DNA of 38,773 nt. Origin: a bacterium. Lineage in GTDB: Bacteria; Acidobacteriota; Thermoanaerobaculia; Multivoradales; J023. Positions 1 through 7,972 of this stretch are shown here, in pieces. Every line of letters begins with the position of its first letter. Position 1 is the first letter of the stretch. Both the position numbers and the translations under genes were made by a program. The stretch is taken from assembly GCA_024226315.1 (NCBI GenBank), contig JAAELT010000377.1, positions 1-38,773 of the forward strand. Reading direction: 5' to 3'. The notes below the pieces were generated by a model. It did not search any database. It was given only the letters and a program-made list of their open reading frames with translations, and was not told the DNA's origin.

Positions 1-856
1 GGTCGAACTCCACCGGCGTCAGGTCGATGGTGTAGACCGCGACGTTGGCGTCGTTGAGCGCCTGCTCCATGGGCGGGTAATAGCGTGGATCGCCGGTCGG
101 AATCGGGCCGCGGCCGAGCTCGCCGAAGCCGATGGTGTAGAGCAGCAGGTTCTTGCGCCCGACGATGAAGGCCGAGGCGTCGGCCACCAGGCGGATGCCG
201 TCATAGATGCGCGTGGTCTCCTTGCGCAGCTTCTTGCCCTGCGGCAGGTGGCGCAGCAGCGACGGCGCGCCCGCGGGCGGCAGGCGCCGGCCGCCGCGGC
301 CGATGTTCTTCTCGGGATCCCGGTTGCGCGACGCGTTCTGGATCGCCTCCGTGATCTGGTAGCGGTCCTGAGTGAAATCCAGGTGCACCTTGAGCTTGAC
401 GTCGTAGCTCACTACCGCCACCCAGTCCGACGGCAGCATCTGCTCCTCCACCCAGCGCTTGCTCTGCCGGCTGGCCTCGAGCTGCTGGCGGATCAGCCGG
501 CTGCCGGCCGCGCCCCCGAGGCGGCTCTGGTCGTGGAAGAACATGACGAAGTAGCGGCTCGACGGCACCTCGCCGTCCGCGGCCTGGATCTTGCCGTCCG
601 GGCCGTAGCGCGTGGTGTAGAAGCTGACGCTGGTCAGATCCACCGGCTCGCCGTCCTCGAGCACGACGAAATCGTCCTTGCCCAGGCCGGTGATCGCGTC
701 ACCCGAGCGGTCGGTGGCGAGCACGTCGAGCAGAACCTCGGTGACCTCCACCATGCCCTCGAAGCTCCCGGCGGGCTCTTCCTGGGCGGCGGCCGGCAGG
801 GCCGTTGCGATGATTAGACCGGACAGCAGGAGGGCGGACAGGCGCCTCTTCCTCAT
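1..856 (-). CDS. Secreted VWA protein with VWFA-related Acidobacterial domain (3' end beyond window)
   Basis: The reading frame opens at an ATG at 856 (minus strand) with GGAGG 6 nt upstream and stays open to the window edge, giving 285 residues of a truncated protein. Residues 1-24 are a Sec signal peptide (MRKRRL, a hydrophobic stretch, then AAA-QE). Residues about 30-70 carry the hallmark N-terminal block of the VWFA-related Acidobacterial domain (TIGR03436-type): a V-LLDVLATDRSG stretch followed by TGLGKDDFVVLEDG. Further on are YFVMFFHDQSR and LLLYTIGFGELG, which fit the first and central strands of a von Willebrand A fold. The family is abundant in Acidobacteriota and presumed extracytoplasmic; its ligands are unknown to me. 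The family identification is firm, the function is not. Confidence 0.85.
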   Translation of the reverse strand, partial: MRKRRLSALLLSGLIIATALPAAAQEEPAGSFEGMVEVTEVLLDVLATDRSGDAITGLGKDDFVVLEDGEPVDLTSVSFYTTRYGPDGKIQAADGEVPSSRYFVMFFHDQSRLGGAAGSRLIRQQLEASRQSKRWVEEQMLPSDWVAVVSYDVKLKVHLDFTQDRYQITEAIQNASRNRDPEKNIGRGGRRLPPAGAPSLLRHLPQGKKLRKETTRIYDGIRLVADASAFIVGRKNLLLYTIGFGELGRGPIPTGDPRYYPPMEQALNDANVAVYTIDLTPVEFD

Positions 857-887
857 GGCGAACCTCCATTCTTTTGATCGAGCATAC

Positions 888-915
888 ATCCTAGCTTCCG
901 TTATGGCCCGATCAA
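888..915 (-). promoter_or_regulatory. Possible sigma70-like promoter of the VWA gene
   Basis: On the minus strand TTGATC (910-915) and TAGGAT (888-893) are separated by 16 bp and lie about 30 bp upstream of the VWA start codon. Each box is a partial match, so this is only a candidate. The rest of 857-1047 holds nothing else I can identify. Confidence 0.3.
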
Positions 916-1047
916 GCAAGAAGCGTTCCGGGGCGAGGTGCGCGAACGCGGTGACGAACGGCACATTCGCCGCTATTTCCGGGCGAGACCGACCTCGGAC
1001 TCAGACGGAGGTGTACACGGATCCAGACTGTGCCGTTCCCTCCCAGC

Positions 1048-2238
1048 TCAATACACCTGGGGATCCGCCTCCGTCCCCGGCGGCGCCCAGCCGAGCGGCC
1101 ACTTGAGGTCGTTGAGCCACGAGTCCGGAATCCACCCGAGCTGCTGCAGACGGCCGACGACGATGCCCGGCGCGATGCGTAGCTCGGCGGCGAAGGTGCG
1201 CACGATGGTCTCCGATATCCGCCGGCCTTCGCAGAAGGGCTTGAGCTTCTCGAGCGTCGCCTCCGGGATCAGGAAGCTCGCCGCGAACTCGTCGGCGGCG
1301 AGCTCTTCCGCGTCGCCGCCGCGGTCGGCGCCGGGTCGCGCCAGAGGCGCGCCAGACATCGCTGGCGCCAGAGGCGCGCCAGACGTCGCCGGCGCGATGC
1401 CTTCCAGGTACACCTGCTTCTTGCCGTGCAGCAGCAGGTGCGCGGCCTGGTGGAAGAAGCCGAACCACAACTGATCGTCGGTCTCGCGCGCCAGGCTCAG
1501 GTGGATCAGCGCCAGGCGCGGGGAGAGCCAGCGCGTGGCGCCGGCCACCGGCAGCCCCTCCAGCTCGCGCGAATACGCCACCGCCACCCCGGCACCCGCG
1601 GCGAGCTCGATCATGCGGTCCTGCCACACGTCGGCGGGTCTGAGCGTCAGCCGGCGAATCTCCTCCAGGGCTCGCTGGAACTTCTTGCGGTCGTAGGGGG
1701 ACGTCTTCATGGTGCGCGCCTGGAGCTCGCCGGTGCGCATCCAGGCGGCGAGCGTGCCGGGGTTGGCGTCGAACCACGGCGCCCGGTGGTACCGCGCCTG
1801 CGGCTCCACGTACACCCCCCGCCAGGCCGCGGGCGAGGCGACGCCGAACCAGCCGAGCAGCTGACCCACCCGCTCGGCCACGCCCGCCATGCGCGGGATC
1901 CACTTCGCCGCCACCATCGCGTCCACCGGTACCTCGCGCAGCCAGGGCGCGTCGTGCACCGCCTGGTCGTACATGCGCGCACCCGCCATCAGGATCTGGT
2001 GATCCGCCTCCAGCTTCAGCCACGCCGCCGCCGGCTCGCCCAGCACCTGCTGCAGCTGCAACGCCGTGTCCGCGGTGATCGCCGTGCGCCCCTTTACGAT
2101 CTCGCTGATCGTCTTCTTCGGCCGCCCGATCCGCCGCGCCAGCTCCACCTGCGACATCTCCTTCTCCGCCAGCACCTCGAGCAGCCTCTGGCCCGGTAGC
2201 TGGAAGCCGTCGGACTCTTTTTCGTGGCGAATATCCAT
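1048..2238 (-). CDS. XRE-family HTH / ImmA-IrrE-like domain protein (HigA-type), putative inactive peptidase
   Basis: A 396-residue protein. Residues about 19-67 form an XRE helix-turn-helix (SQVELARRIGRPKKTISEIVKG) of the HigA addiction-module type. The C-terminal half is an ImmA/IrrE zinc-peptidase domain, but its HExxH motif reads HQAAH (H263, Q264, H267), so the catalytic glutamate is replaced by glutamine. The downstream helix with the presumed third ligand (ELAADEFAASFLIP) is present. Between them lies a 9-residue duplication, SGAPLA-x3 twice. I chose the ATG at 2238 because an upstream in-frame TTG at 2346 falls inside the -35 box. Such proteins usually repress their own gene and may respond to stress or toxins; no HigB toxin lies next to it. 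Role as repressor is inferred from the operator described separately. Confidence 0.82.
   Translation of the reverse strand: MDIRHEKESDGFQLPGQRLLEVLAEKEMSQVELARRIGRPKKTISEIVKGRTAITADTALQLQQVLGEPAAAWLKLEADHQILMAGARMYDQAVHDAPWLREVPVDAMVAAKWIPRMAGVAERVGQLLGWFGVASPAAWRGVYVEPQARYHRAPWFDANPGTLAAWMRTGELQARTMKTSPYDRKKFQRALEEIRRLTLRPADVWQDRMIELAAGAGVAVAYSRELEGLPVAGATRWLSPRLALIHLSLARETDDQLWFGFFHQAAHLLLHGKKQVYLEGIAPATSGAPLAPAMSGAPLARPGADRGGDAEELAADEFAASFLIPEATLEKLKPFCEGRRISETIVRTFAAELRIAPGIVVGRLQQLGWIPDSWLNDLKWPLGWAPPGTEADPQVY
1341..1394. repeat. Two-copy 27-bp in-frame tandem duplication
   Basis: Units 1341-1367 and 1368-1394 match at 25 of 27 bases and lie within the ImmA/IrrE-like coding region. They encode two copies of a Ser-Gly-Ala-Pro-Leu-Ala peptide between the HQAAH helix and the presumed third metal-ligand helix. 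The near identity suggests a recent duplication. Confidence 0.8.
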
Positions 2239-2300
2239 GTCCCTTTCGTCCCCAGAAACGCGCCTTCCGAGCAGAATCCACTCTCTTTGCGGGGAATTCC

Positions 2301-2343
2301 ACACTTTCCGACCAGAATCATAGCTTGGCCTGGCGGAAAGTGT
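2301..2343. promoter_or_regulatory. Perfect 10-bp inverted repeat flanking the -10 box (operator)
   Basis: ACACTTTCCG (2301-2310) and its exact reverse complement CGGAAAGTGT (2334-2343) are 33 bp apart start to start, about three helical turns. One arm overlaps the -35 box and the other sits at the expected transcription start of the XRE-ImmA/IrrE gene. The geometry fits a repressor dimer pair blocking RNA polymerase. The likely binder is the XRE protein itself; that link is inference. Confidence 0.7.
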
Positions 2344-2346
2344 CAA
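2317..2346 (-). promoter_or_regulatory. Near-consensus sigma70-type promoter of the XRE-ImmA/IrrE gene
   Basis: Minus-strand TTGACA (2341-2346) and TATGAT (2317-2322) are separated by 18 bp. This is a perfect -35 and a 5-of-6 -10, predicting transcription from about 2310 and a leader of about 70 nt before the ATG at 2238. It sits in an A+T-rich island that is unusual for this window. Confidence 0.75.
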
Positions 2347-2366
2347 GAAAAAGTTACCGCGTCAAG

Positions 2367-2397
2367 TAGACAAAACCAAGCCAGTCATGCATACTAT
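2367..2397 (+). promoter_or_regulatory. Candidate divergent promoter for the micro-ORF / 298-residue gene pair
   Basis: TAGACA (2367-2372) and TACTAT (2392-2397) are 19 bp apart on the plus strand in the same A+T-rich island. The spacing is longer than ideal, so confidence is low. It would start a transcript near 2404, upstream of the micro-ORF at 2463. Confidence 0.35.
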
Positions 2398-2456
2398 CAT
2401 CCATGGACAGCACACACCACCACCCAGCCCCCCGAAACCGGGGAGAAAGGAGGACG

Positions 2457-2582
2457 CGATCAGTGAAGATCGAGGGGCGACAGACGTCGCCAGAGAAGGA
2501 GTCGAGGCCCGGGAGCCGCCGGCGTGGCGGCTGCCCGGGTCTCGCGGCCCGGCCGATCATGGGGTTGCAGCCCACGGCCGGG
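2457..2582 (+). other. Run of four consecutive RNA hairpins
   Basis: Four stems follow one another: 2457-2461 with 2468-2472; 2476-2481 with 2486-2491 (AGAC loop); 2508-2520 with 2526-2539 (13 bp with one bulged G); and 2548-2554 with 2576-2582, enclosing a smaller stem. The start codon of the 40-codon micro-ORF lies in the loop of the first stem. It does not match any riboswitch or catalytic RNA consensus I recognise. High G+C makes chance stems likely, so it may simply be coding sequence. Confidence 0.4.
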
Positions 2583-2585
2583 TAA
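2463..2585 (+). CDS. Putative 40-residue basic micro-protein
   Basis: A GTG start at 2463 is preceded by a perfect AAGGAGG (2447-2453) with 9 nt spacing, which is the main evidence for translation. The product starts MKIEGRQTSPEKESR, is rich in Arg and Gly with a single Cys, and ends IMGLQPTAG. There is no signal peptide or membrane segment. The stop at 2583-2585 is 28 nt before the next start, so the two genes could be co-transcribed. The coding sequence overlaps four hairpins, so it may act as a leader peptide or be part of an RNA element instead. No family recognised. Confidence 0.45.
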   Translation: MKIEGRQTSPEKESRPGSRRRGGCPGLAARPIMGLQPTAG

Positions 2586-2613
2586 GTGATGAACCACTTG
2601 GAGACATTGTACC

Positions 2614-3510
2614 ATGCAACGACAAAGCAACACAGTCATAAGGTTCTTGAAGTCCGCAATGGACGTCGAGGACTCAGTCACCACCAACAAGCCGGAGATC
2701 GGCCCGCGGCTCGACCTGCGTTTCGCGGCGGTTCCGATTCCCGGCCTTGAGGTCCCGGAGGGTGGGGCACCCAGCTCCTCCTTCGAGGACTCCATGACCC
2801 GTCTACAGAACGGGCTCGCCATTTCACGGATCCGGCTGGCCACGGCCGACCGGCACCACGTAGAAAACCTTCGGCACTTTCTGGAAGTCCGGGAAGTCAG
2901 CCGGAGCTTCAACAGCAGCGTCTACTCCAAGCTCGGAGTAACGCGGCGCACCATCGAGGAGGTATTCGAAGACGTCGACGCCTTCATACTGGCGGGGATC
3001 CAGAGCCCCATCGAGAGGGAGACGATCAAGCTCCTGGGACAAGCCGATCAAGCGCTCGATCGCTTGAAGAGCCCGGACCTGGAGTTGCCGAATCCCCAGG
3101 TCGAAGGCCTCGAAGTGAAACCCGAGACCCTCGTCCGCGGGCTCAGTCCCGAGGTCGAGCGACTTCGGGAAGCGGTCGCCGTCCTGCGCCAGGCAAAGCG
3201 CCAGGTGCAGAAGAGCCGCAAAATCAGGAACGAGGTGCTCGAAGAGCACAAGAATCTCTTCCTGTGGACGGCCCGGACGTTCGAGAGCTACTACCAGCTC
3301 GCGGGCGAGCCGGTGCTGGCGGCCCAGATCCGGCCTTCGGGCCGGCGTCCGGGTCGCCGGGCGGTCGAGATCGCCGAGGAATCGGCGGCAGAGGGATCTC
3401 AGGCCGAAGAGTCGGCGGCCGAAGGATCCGAGGCCGAGGAGGCTCCCGCCTCCGAGGCACCGGAGACTACCGAGTCTCCGGCCACTGAGTCCGAGTCTGC
3501 TTCTTCCTGA
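2614..3510 (+). CDS. Hypothetical helical protein with acidic low-complexity tail
   Basis: A 298-residue protein; the ATG at 2614 has GGAG about 10 nt upstream. I do not recognise the family. Residues about 70-240 are predicted largely helical and charged (for example EVERLREAVAVLRQAKRQ), consistent with a coiled coil. From about residue 250 the sequence becomes Glu/Ser/Ala-rich and contains two tandem EESAAEGS units. There is no signal peptide or transmembrane segment, so it is probably cytoplasmic. It ends just before a strong terminator and seems to be transcribed alone or with the preceding micro-ORF, divergently from the XRE-ImmA/IrrE gene. Confidence 0.7.
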   Translation: MQRQSNTVIRFLKSAMDVEDSVTTNKPEIGPRLDLRFAAVPIPGLEVPEGGAPSSSFEDSMTRLQNGLAISRIRLATADRHHVENLRHFLEVREVSRSFNSSVYSKLGVTRRTIEEVFEDVDAFILAGIQSPIERETIKLLGQADQALDRLKSPDLELPNPQVEGLEVKPETLVRGLSPEVERLREAVAVLRQAKRQVQKSRKIRNEVLEEHKNLFLWTARTFESYYQLAGEPVLAAQIRPSGRRPGRRAVEIAEESAAEGSQAEESAAEGSEAEEAPASEAPETTESPATESESASS

Positions 3511-3522
3511 TCCCATCCCCCT

Positions 3523-3550
3523 CCGGGCGGCCTTCGGGCCGCCCGGCCTT
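3523..3550 (+). terminator. Strong hairpin terminator with UUCG tetraloop
   Basis: A perfect 10-bp G+C stem (3523-3532 with 3537-3546) closes a TTCG loop and is followed by a pyrimidine-rich CCTTTCC tract, 13 nt after the stop codon of the 298-residue gene. Confidence 0.8.
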
Positions 3551-3639
3551 TCCTCCCCCCGCCTCCTCCGATCGAAAGCAGCTGATCATCGCCTCCACGG
3601 CGATGACGCCATGACCTGATCACGCCCCGCGCGGCGCTG

Positions 3640-4026
3640 TGGCGATCGTGTAGGGGGCCGATCGGGGCCTGCGCGGCCTCATGGTCGTCGCCACAAGAAC
3701 CGAACAGAGCCTGCGCGGCGCTCTGGTCATGGCCCCAAGAGCCGAACAGAGCCTGCGCGGCCTTCTGGTCATGGCCCCGAGAACCGAACAGAGCCTGCGT
3801 GGCCTTCGGGTCATCGCCCTGAAAGCCGAAAAGAGCCTGCGCGACGCTCTGGTCATGGCCAGAGCATCGAACAGCGCCTGATCGGCTCTTGTGGCCATGA
3901 CCTTGAAGCAAGACAGCGCTTGATCGGGTCTCTGGTCATGACCAGAGACCCGATCTGAGCCTGATTGGGCCCGTGGTCATGACCAGAGATCCGATCTGAG
4001 CCCGATCCGCCCTGTGGTCATGACCA
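3640..4026. repeat. 41-42 bp degenerate tandem repeat array, about 10 units
   Basis: This fills most of the non-coding stretch from 3551 to 4257. The element TGGTCATG-x-CC recurs at 3682, 3724, 3766, about 3808, 3850, 3892, 3933, 3974 and 4015, at 41-42 bp spacing. In the last units it is a perfect 12-bp palindrome, TGGTCATGACCA (3933, 3974, 4015). A second element, CGAACAGAGCCTGCG, lies between copies in the left half; in the right half it is replaced by a GATCTGAGCC-type element. Because 42 is divisible by three, several frames stay open and give meaningless 14-residue repeats. I see no unique spacers, so it is not CRISPR. Confidence 0.85.
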
Positions 4027-4257
4027 GGTGGTCCCGGTGGCCCGGGTAGGGTGGGCCGGACATGGCCCGCAAGGCCCAATCGAGGACGAAGAGGCGGTCG
4101 ATTCCTGACCTCCGGCGTGGCGCGATTCGCATCTCCCGACAAGCGGCGCCCAAGAACGCGAAGCCTTCCCAGCGTTCCTGCCACCTGGCCGCCTGGCGAC
4201 TGTCGAATACAATCGGGGCATGTGGCCAGGTTTCCACGGATCCGAGGCGGTGACGCC

Positions 4258-4761
4258 GTGAGCTCGCTGAACAGCGTGTTCAGGATCCTCAACGAGATGA
4301 AGGCCGAGCGGGTGATCGTAGACTATGCCCTGGGAGGGGCGATGGCAGTCCTCTTCTACGCCGAGCCGGCACGGACCTACGACCTCGATGTCTTCGTTCA
4401 CCTGCCGCCTGCTGACGGCGCTCTCGTGCGACTGACTCCGATCTACGATTGGCTTCAGCGAAGATCCTTCTTTCCCAAGGCCGAGCACGTCATGATCCAT
4501 GGGGTGCCGGTACAGTTCCTGCCGGCCTACAACCAGCTGGTCGAAGAGGCGATCGAGAAAGCGCGCGTCCTGGACTACGAGGGGGTCGCGGTCAGAGTGG
4601 CGTCGCCGGAGCACCTCGTTGCTCTGGCCATCGAAGCCGGGGGAAGCAAACGGCGAGAGCGTGCACTGCAATTGCTGGAAAGCGACGCCGTCGACCGGCA
4701 GGGGCTCGCGGCTCTTCTCGGCGATCACGGTCTCCCAGTTGAGATCCTGAACAATGACTGA
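4258..4761 (+). CDS. Nucleotidyltransferase-fold protein (AbiEii/DUF6036-like), putative TA component
   Basis: A 167-residue protein starting at GTG 4258; earlier in-frame starts lack protein-like composition. Residues about 20-48 contain the nucleotidyltransferase signature YALGGAMAVLFYAEPART followed by YDLDVFV, that is a GG helix followed by the D-x-D metal-binding pair. The fold resembles the AbiEii / DUF6036 class, of which several members modify tRNA or act in type IV toxin-antitoxin systems. It overlaps the next small gene by 8 bp (ATGACTGA), implying tight co-translation. The target is unknown; assignment to a toxin-antitoxin role is an inference from this two-gene arrangement. Confidence 0.75.
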   Translation: MSSLNSVFRILNEMKAERVIVDYALGGAMAVLFYAEPARTYDLDVFVHLPPADGALVRLTPIYDWLQRRSFFPKAEHVMIHGVPVQFLPAYNQLVEEAIEKARVLDYEGVAVRVASPEHLVALAIEAGGSKRRERALQLLESDAVDRQGLAALLGDHGLPVEILNND

Positions 4762-4957
4762 CCCAACGAAGCGTCCGGTCCCCGAAGAGGTCGAGGCACT
4801 CTTTCGGGCAAAACGGGCATGGCATCGGCAGCAGGCACGGCTGCCCATCAAGGAGAAAGTCCGTATCCTCCTGGAGCTGCAACGCCAGGATCTGCCCTTG
4901 CTGGCGCGGCACCGGCAGCTCGAATGGTGGGAGCGGCCTTGGAACATCGAGCCCTGA
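4754..4957 (+). CDS. Small conserved partner of the nucleotidyltransferase
   Basis: A 67-residue acidic/basic helical protein. Its central block RLPIKEKVRILLELQRQ followed by a short hydrophobic run and a Trp-rich tail (WWERPW) resembles small proteins often found next to nucleotidyltransferase-fold genes. Its start overlaps the end of the upstream gene by 8 bp. No enzyme motif is visible. It may be the regulatory half of the pair or a subunit; I cannot say which. Confidence 0.65.
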   Translation: MTDPTKRPVPEEVEALFRAKRAWHRQQARLPIKEKVRILLELQRQDLPLLARHRQLEWWERPWNIEP

Positions 4958-4958
4958 C

Positions 4959-5183
4959 CGCCCAGGAGAAGCCGATGAGACCCGATCACAGCCCGAACCC
5001 ACGACCGAGCCGAACCCACTCGAGCGCTTCGCCGAGAAGCCCACGGTCGAGCAGGTCCACGCCGCGTTGGGGCTCGAGCAGGTCAACTGGCGGTGGGAGC
5101 CCGAGGACGGCTGGCGGCTGCTGGCCGGCGGCATCGATCCCGACGGCTGGCGGCAGGCCTTCGGCCAGCCGCCGGGCGATTGA
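4959..5183 (+). pseudogene. Possible gene remnant without a usable start
   Basis: One frame reads as plausible protein (NPLERFAEKPTVEQVHAAL, then GWRLLAGGIDPDGWRQAFG) up to a TGA at 5181-5183, but no ATG or GTG opens it after the upstream stop. The ATG at 4975 is in a different frame with poor composition. It may be a decayed or frameshifted small gene, or chance coding potential in G+C-rich DNA. Confidence 0.25.
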
Positions 5184-5184
5184 C

Positions 5185-5952
5185 TCAACCCCCGAGCGAC
5201 AGCTCCGCCCGCATCGCTCCCAGCTTGTCCTGGACCTTGCGCGCGTTCGACGGCCCCAGCCGCAGCAGGTGCTTCTCGACCTCCGGCAGGCCCTCGAGCT
5301 CGGGGCTGGCGAAGCGGTAGTTCTTGACCCGGCGCCTGACGATCATGCGCTCGGCGGGGACCCGGATGTCGAGGACGCGCTCGATGGCGCGGTCGAGCGC
5401 GACGTCGAAGTCGCCATCGGGGTAGCCGAGGTCCTGGTAGGCCTGGTCAAAGAGGGGCTTCATCTGGCCGTAGAGACGCACGCCGGCCTCGTTGTCGAGC
5501 GAGGTGAAGACCTCGGTGAGCAGGTTGTAGCGGGCGAAGGTGGCGCGGTCGACGAACAGCCGGCCTTCGAGCTCGGAGACCTTGAACGCGCCCTTGGGCT
5601 TCAGGTGGCCGAGGTGAGGGCGCGGGCTCTCGCCGTTGGCGACGTCGACGACCGCGGCGACGAAGCGGCGCACCAGGTGTTCGGGCGCCAGCCAGGCGGC
5701 GAGCTGGGGATGGGCGGAGAGGGTGCCGACGAGCAGGCGGAAGTCGTCGTCGCTCTCGTCCAGCGGCGGCAGCTCGAGCGCCTCGTCGACCGGCGGTGGC
5801 GGCGGCGGAGGGGCGACAGGGGCCGGAGGCGGAGGGGGCGGCTCGGTCTCGGCCACGCCCTTGATGATCTGGAAGTAGATGAAGACGCTGCAGGCCAGGA
5901 CGGCGGCAATGACCAGCGCGATGACCAGCGGTGAGAAGGTTGGGCGTGCCAT
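5185..5952 (-). CDS. DUF3014 family membrane-anchored protein
   Basis: A 255-residue protein; GAGG lies about 9 nt before the ATG at 5952. Residues 8-32 form a single N-terminal membrane segment, followed by a Pro-rich spacer (residues about 38-55) and a periplasmic domain. The domain matches DUF3014 in order: DDDFRLLVGTLSAHPQLAAWL, RRFVAAVVDVANG, RYNLLTEVFTSLD, PLFDQAYQDLGYPDGDFD and the terminal HLLRLGPSNARKVQDKL block. Function is unknown. Its neighbour on the same strand is the ABC-F ATPase, but the 24-bp gap does not imply related roles. Confidence 0.85.
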   Translation of the reverse strand: MARPTFSPLVIALVIAAVLACSVFIYFQIIKGVAETEPPPPPPAPVAPPPPPPPVDEALELPPLDESDDDFRLLVGTLSAHPQLAAWLAPEHLVRRFVAAVVDVANGESPRPHLGHLKPKGAFKVSELEGRLFVDRATFARYNLLTEVFTSLDNEAGVRLYGQMKPLFDQAYQDLGYPDGDFDVALDRAIERVLDIRVPAERMIVRRRVKNYRFASPELEGLPEVEKHLLRLGPSNARKVQDKLGAMRAELSLGG

Positions 5953-5976
5953 GGCGATCCTCGGGTTGTGCGTTAT

Positions 5977-7902
<1,926 letters not shown>

Positions 7903-7972
7903 CGCCGCGAGAGGATATCAAGCGGCCCGGCGGCGCGGGCACCGATCCTGCAATGACACAATCGACGAGCCG

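Noticed and set aside
1001..2302. A 433-codon Gly/Arg/Ala-rich frame on the minus strand across the XRE-ImmA/IrrE gene
   Set aside because: It is the out-of-frame shadow of the real gene, with composition unlike protein and no domain.
2239..2346. A TTG start at 2346 that would lengthen the XRE-ImmA/IrrE protein by 36 residues
   Set aside because: That TTG is the first three bases of the -35 box TTGACA, so it lies upstream of the transcript.
2457..2582. Known riboswitch, RNase P, SRP RNA or tmRNA
   Set aside because: None of the conserved core sequences of these RNAs that I know is present.
3399..3911. A minus-strand frame with 14-residue repeats (QALFGSRGHDQ-like)
   Set aside because: The 42-bp repeat is divisible by three, so several frames stay open on both strands. 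There is no ribosome site, and the repeat drifts with one-base indels near 3868-3909.
3640..4026. CRISPR array
   Set aside because: The whole 41-42 bp unit repeats, there are no unique spacers, and no cas genes are near.
4819..5934. A 371-codon plus-strand frame across the DUF3014 gene
   Set aside because: Most of it is antisense to the clearly conserved DUF3014 protein and has shadow composition.
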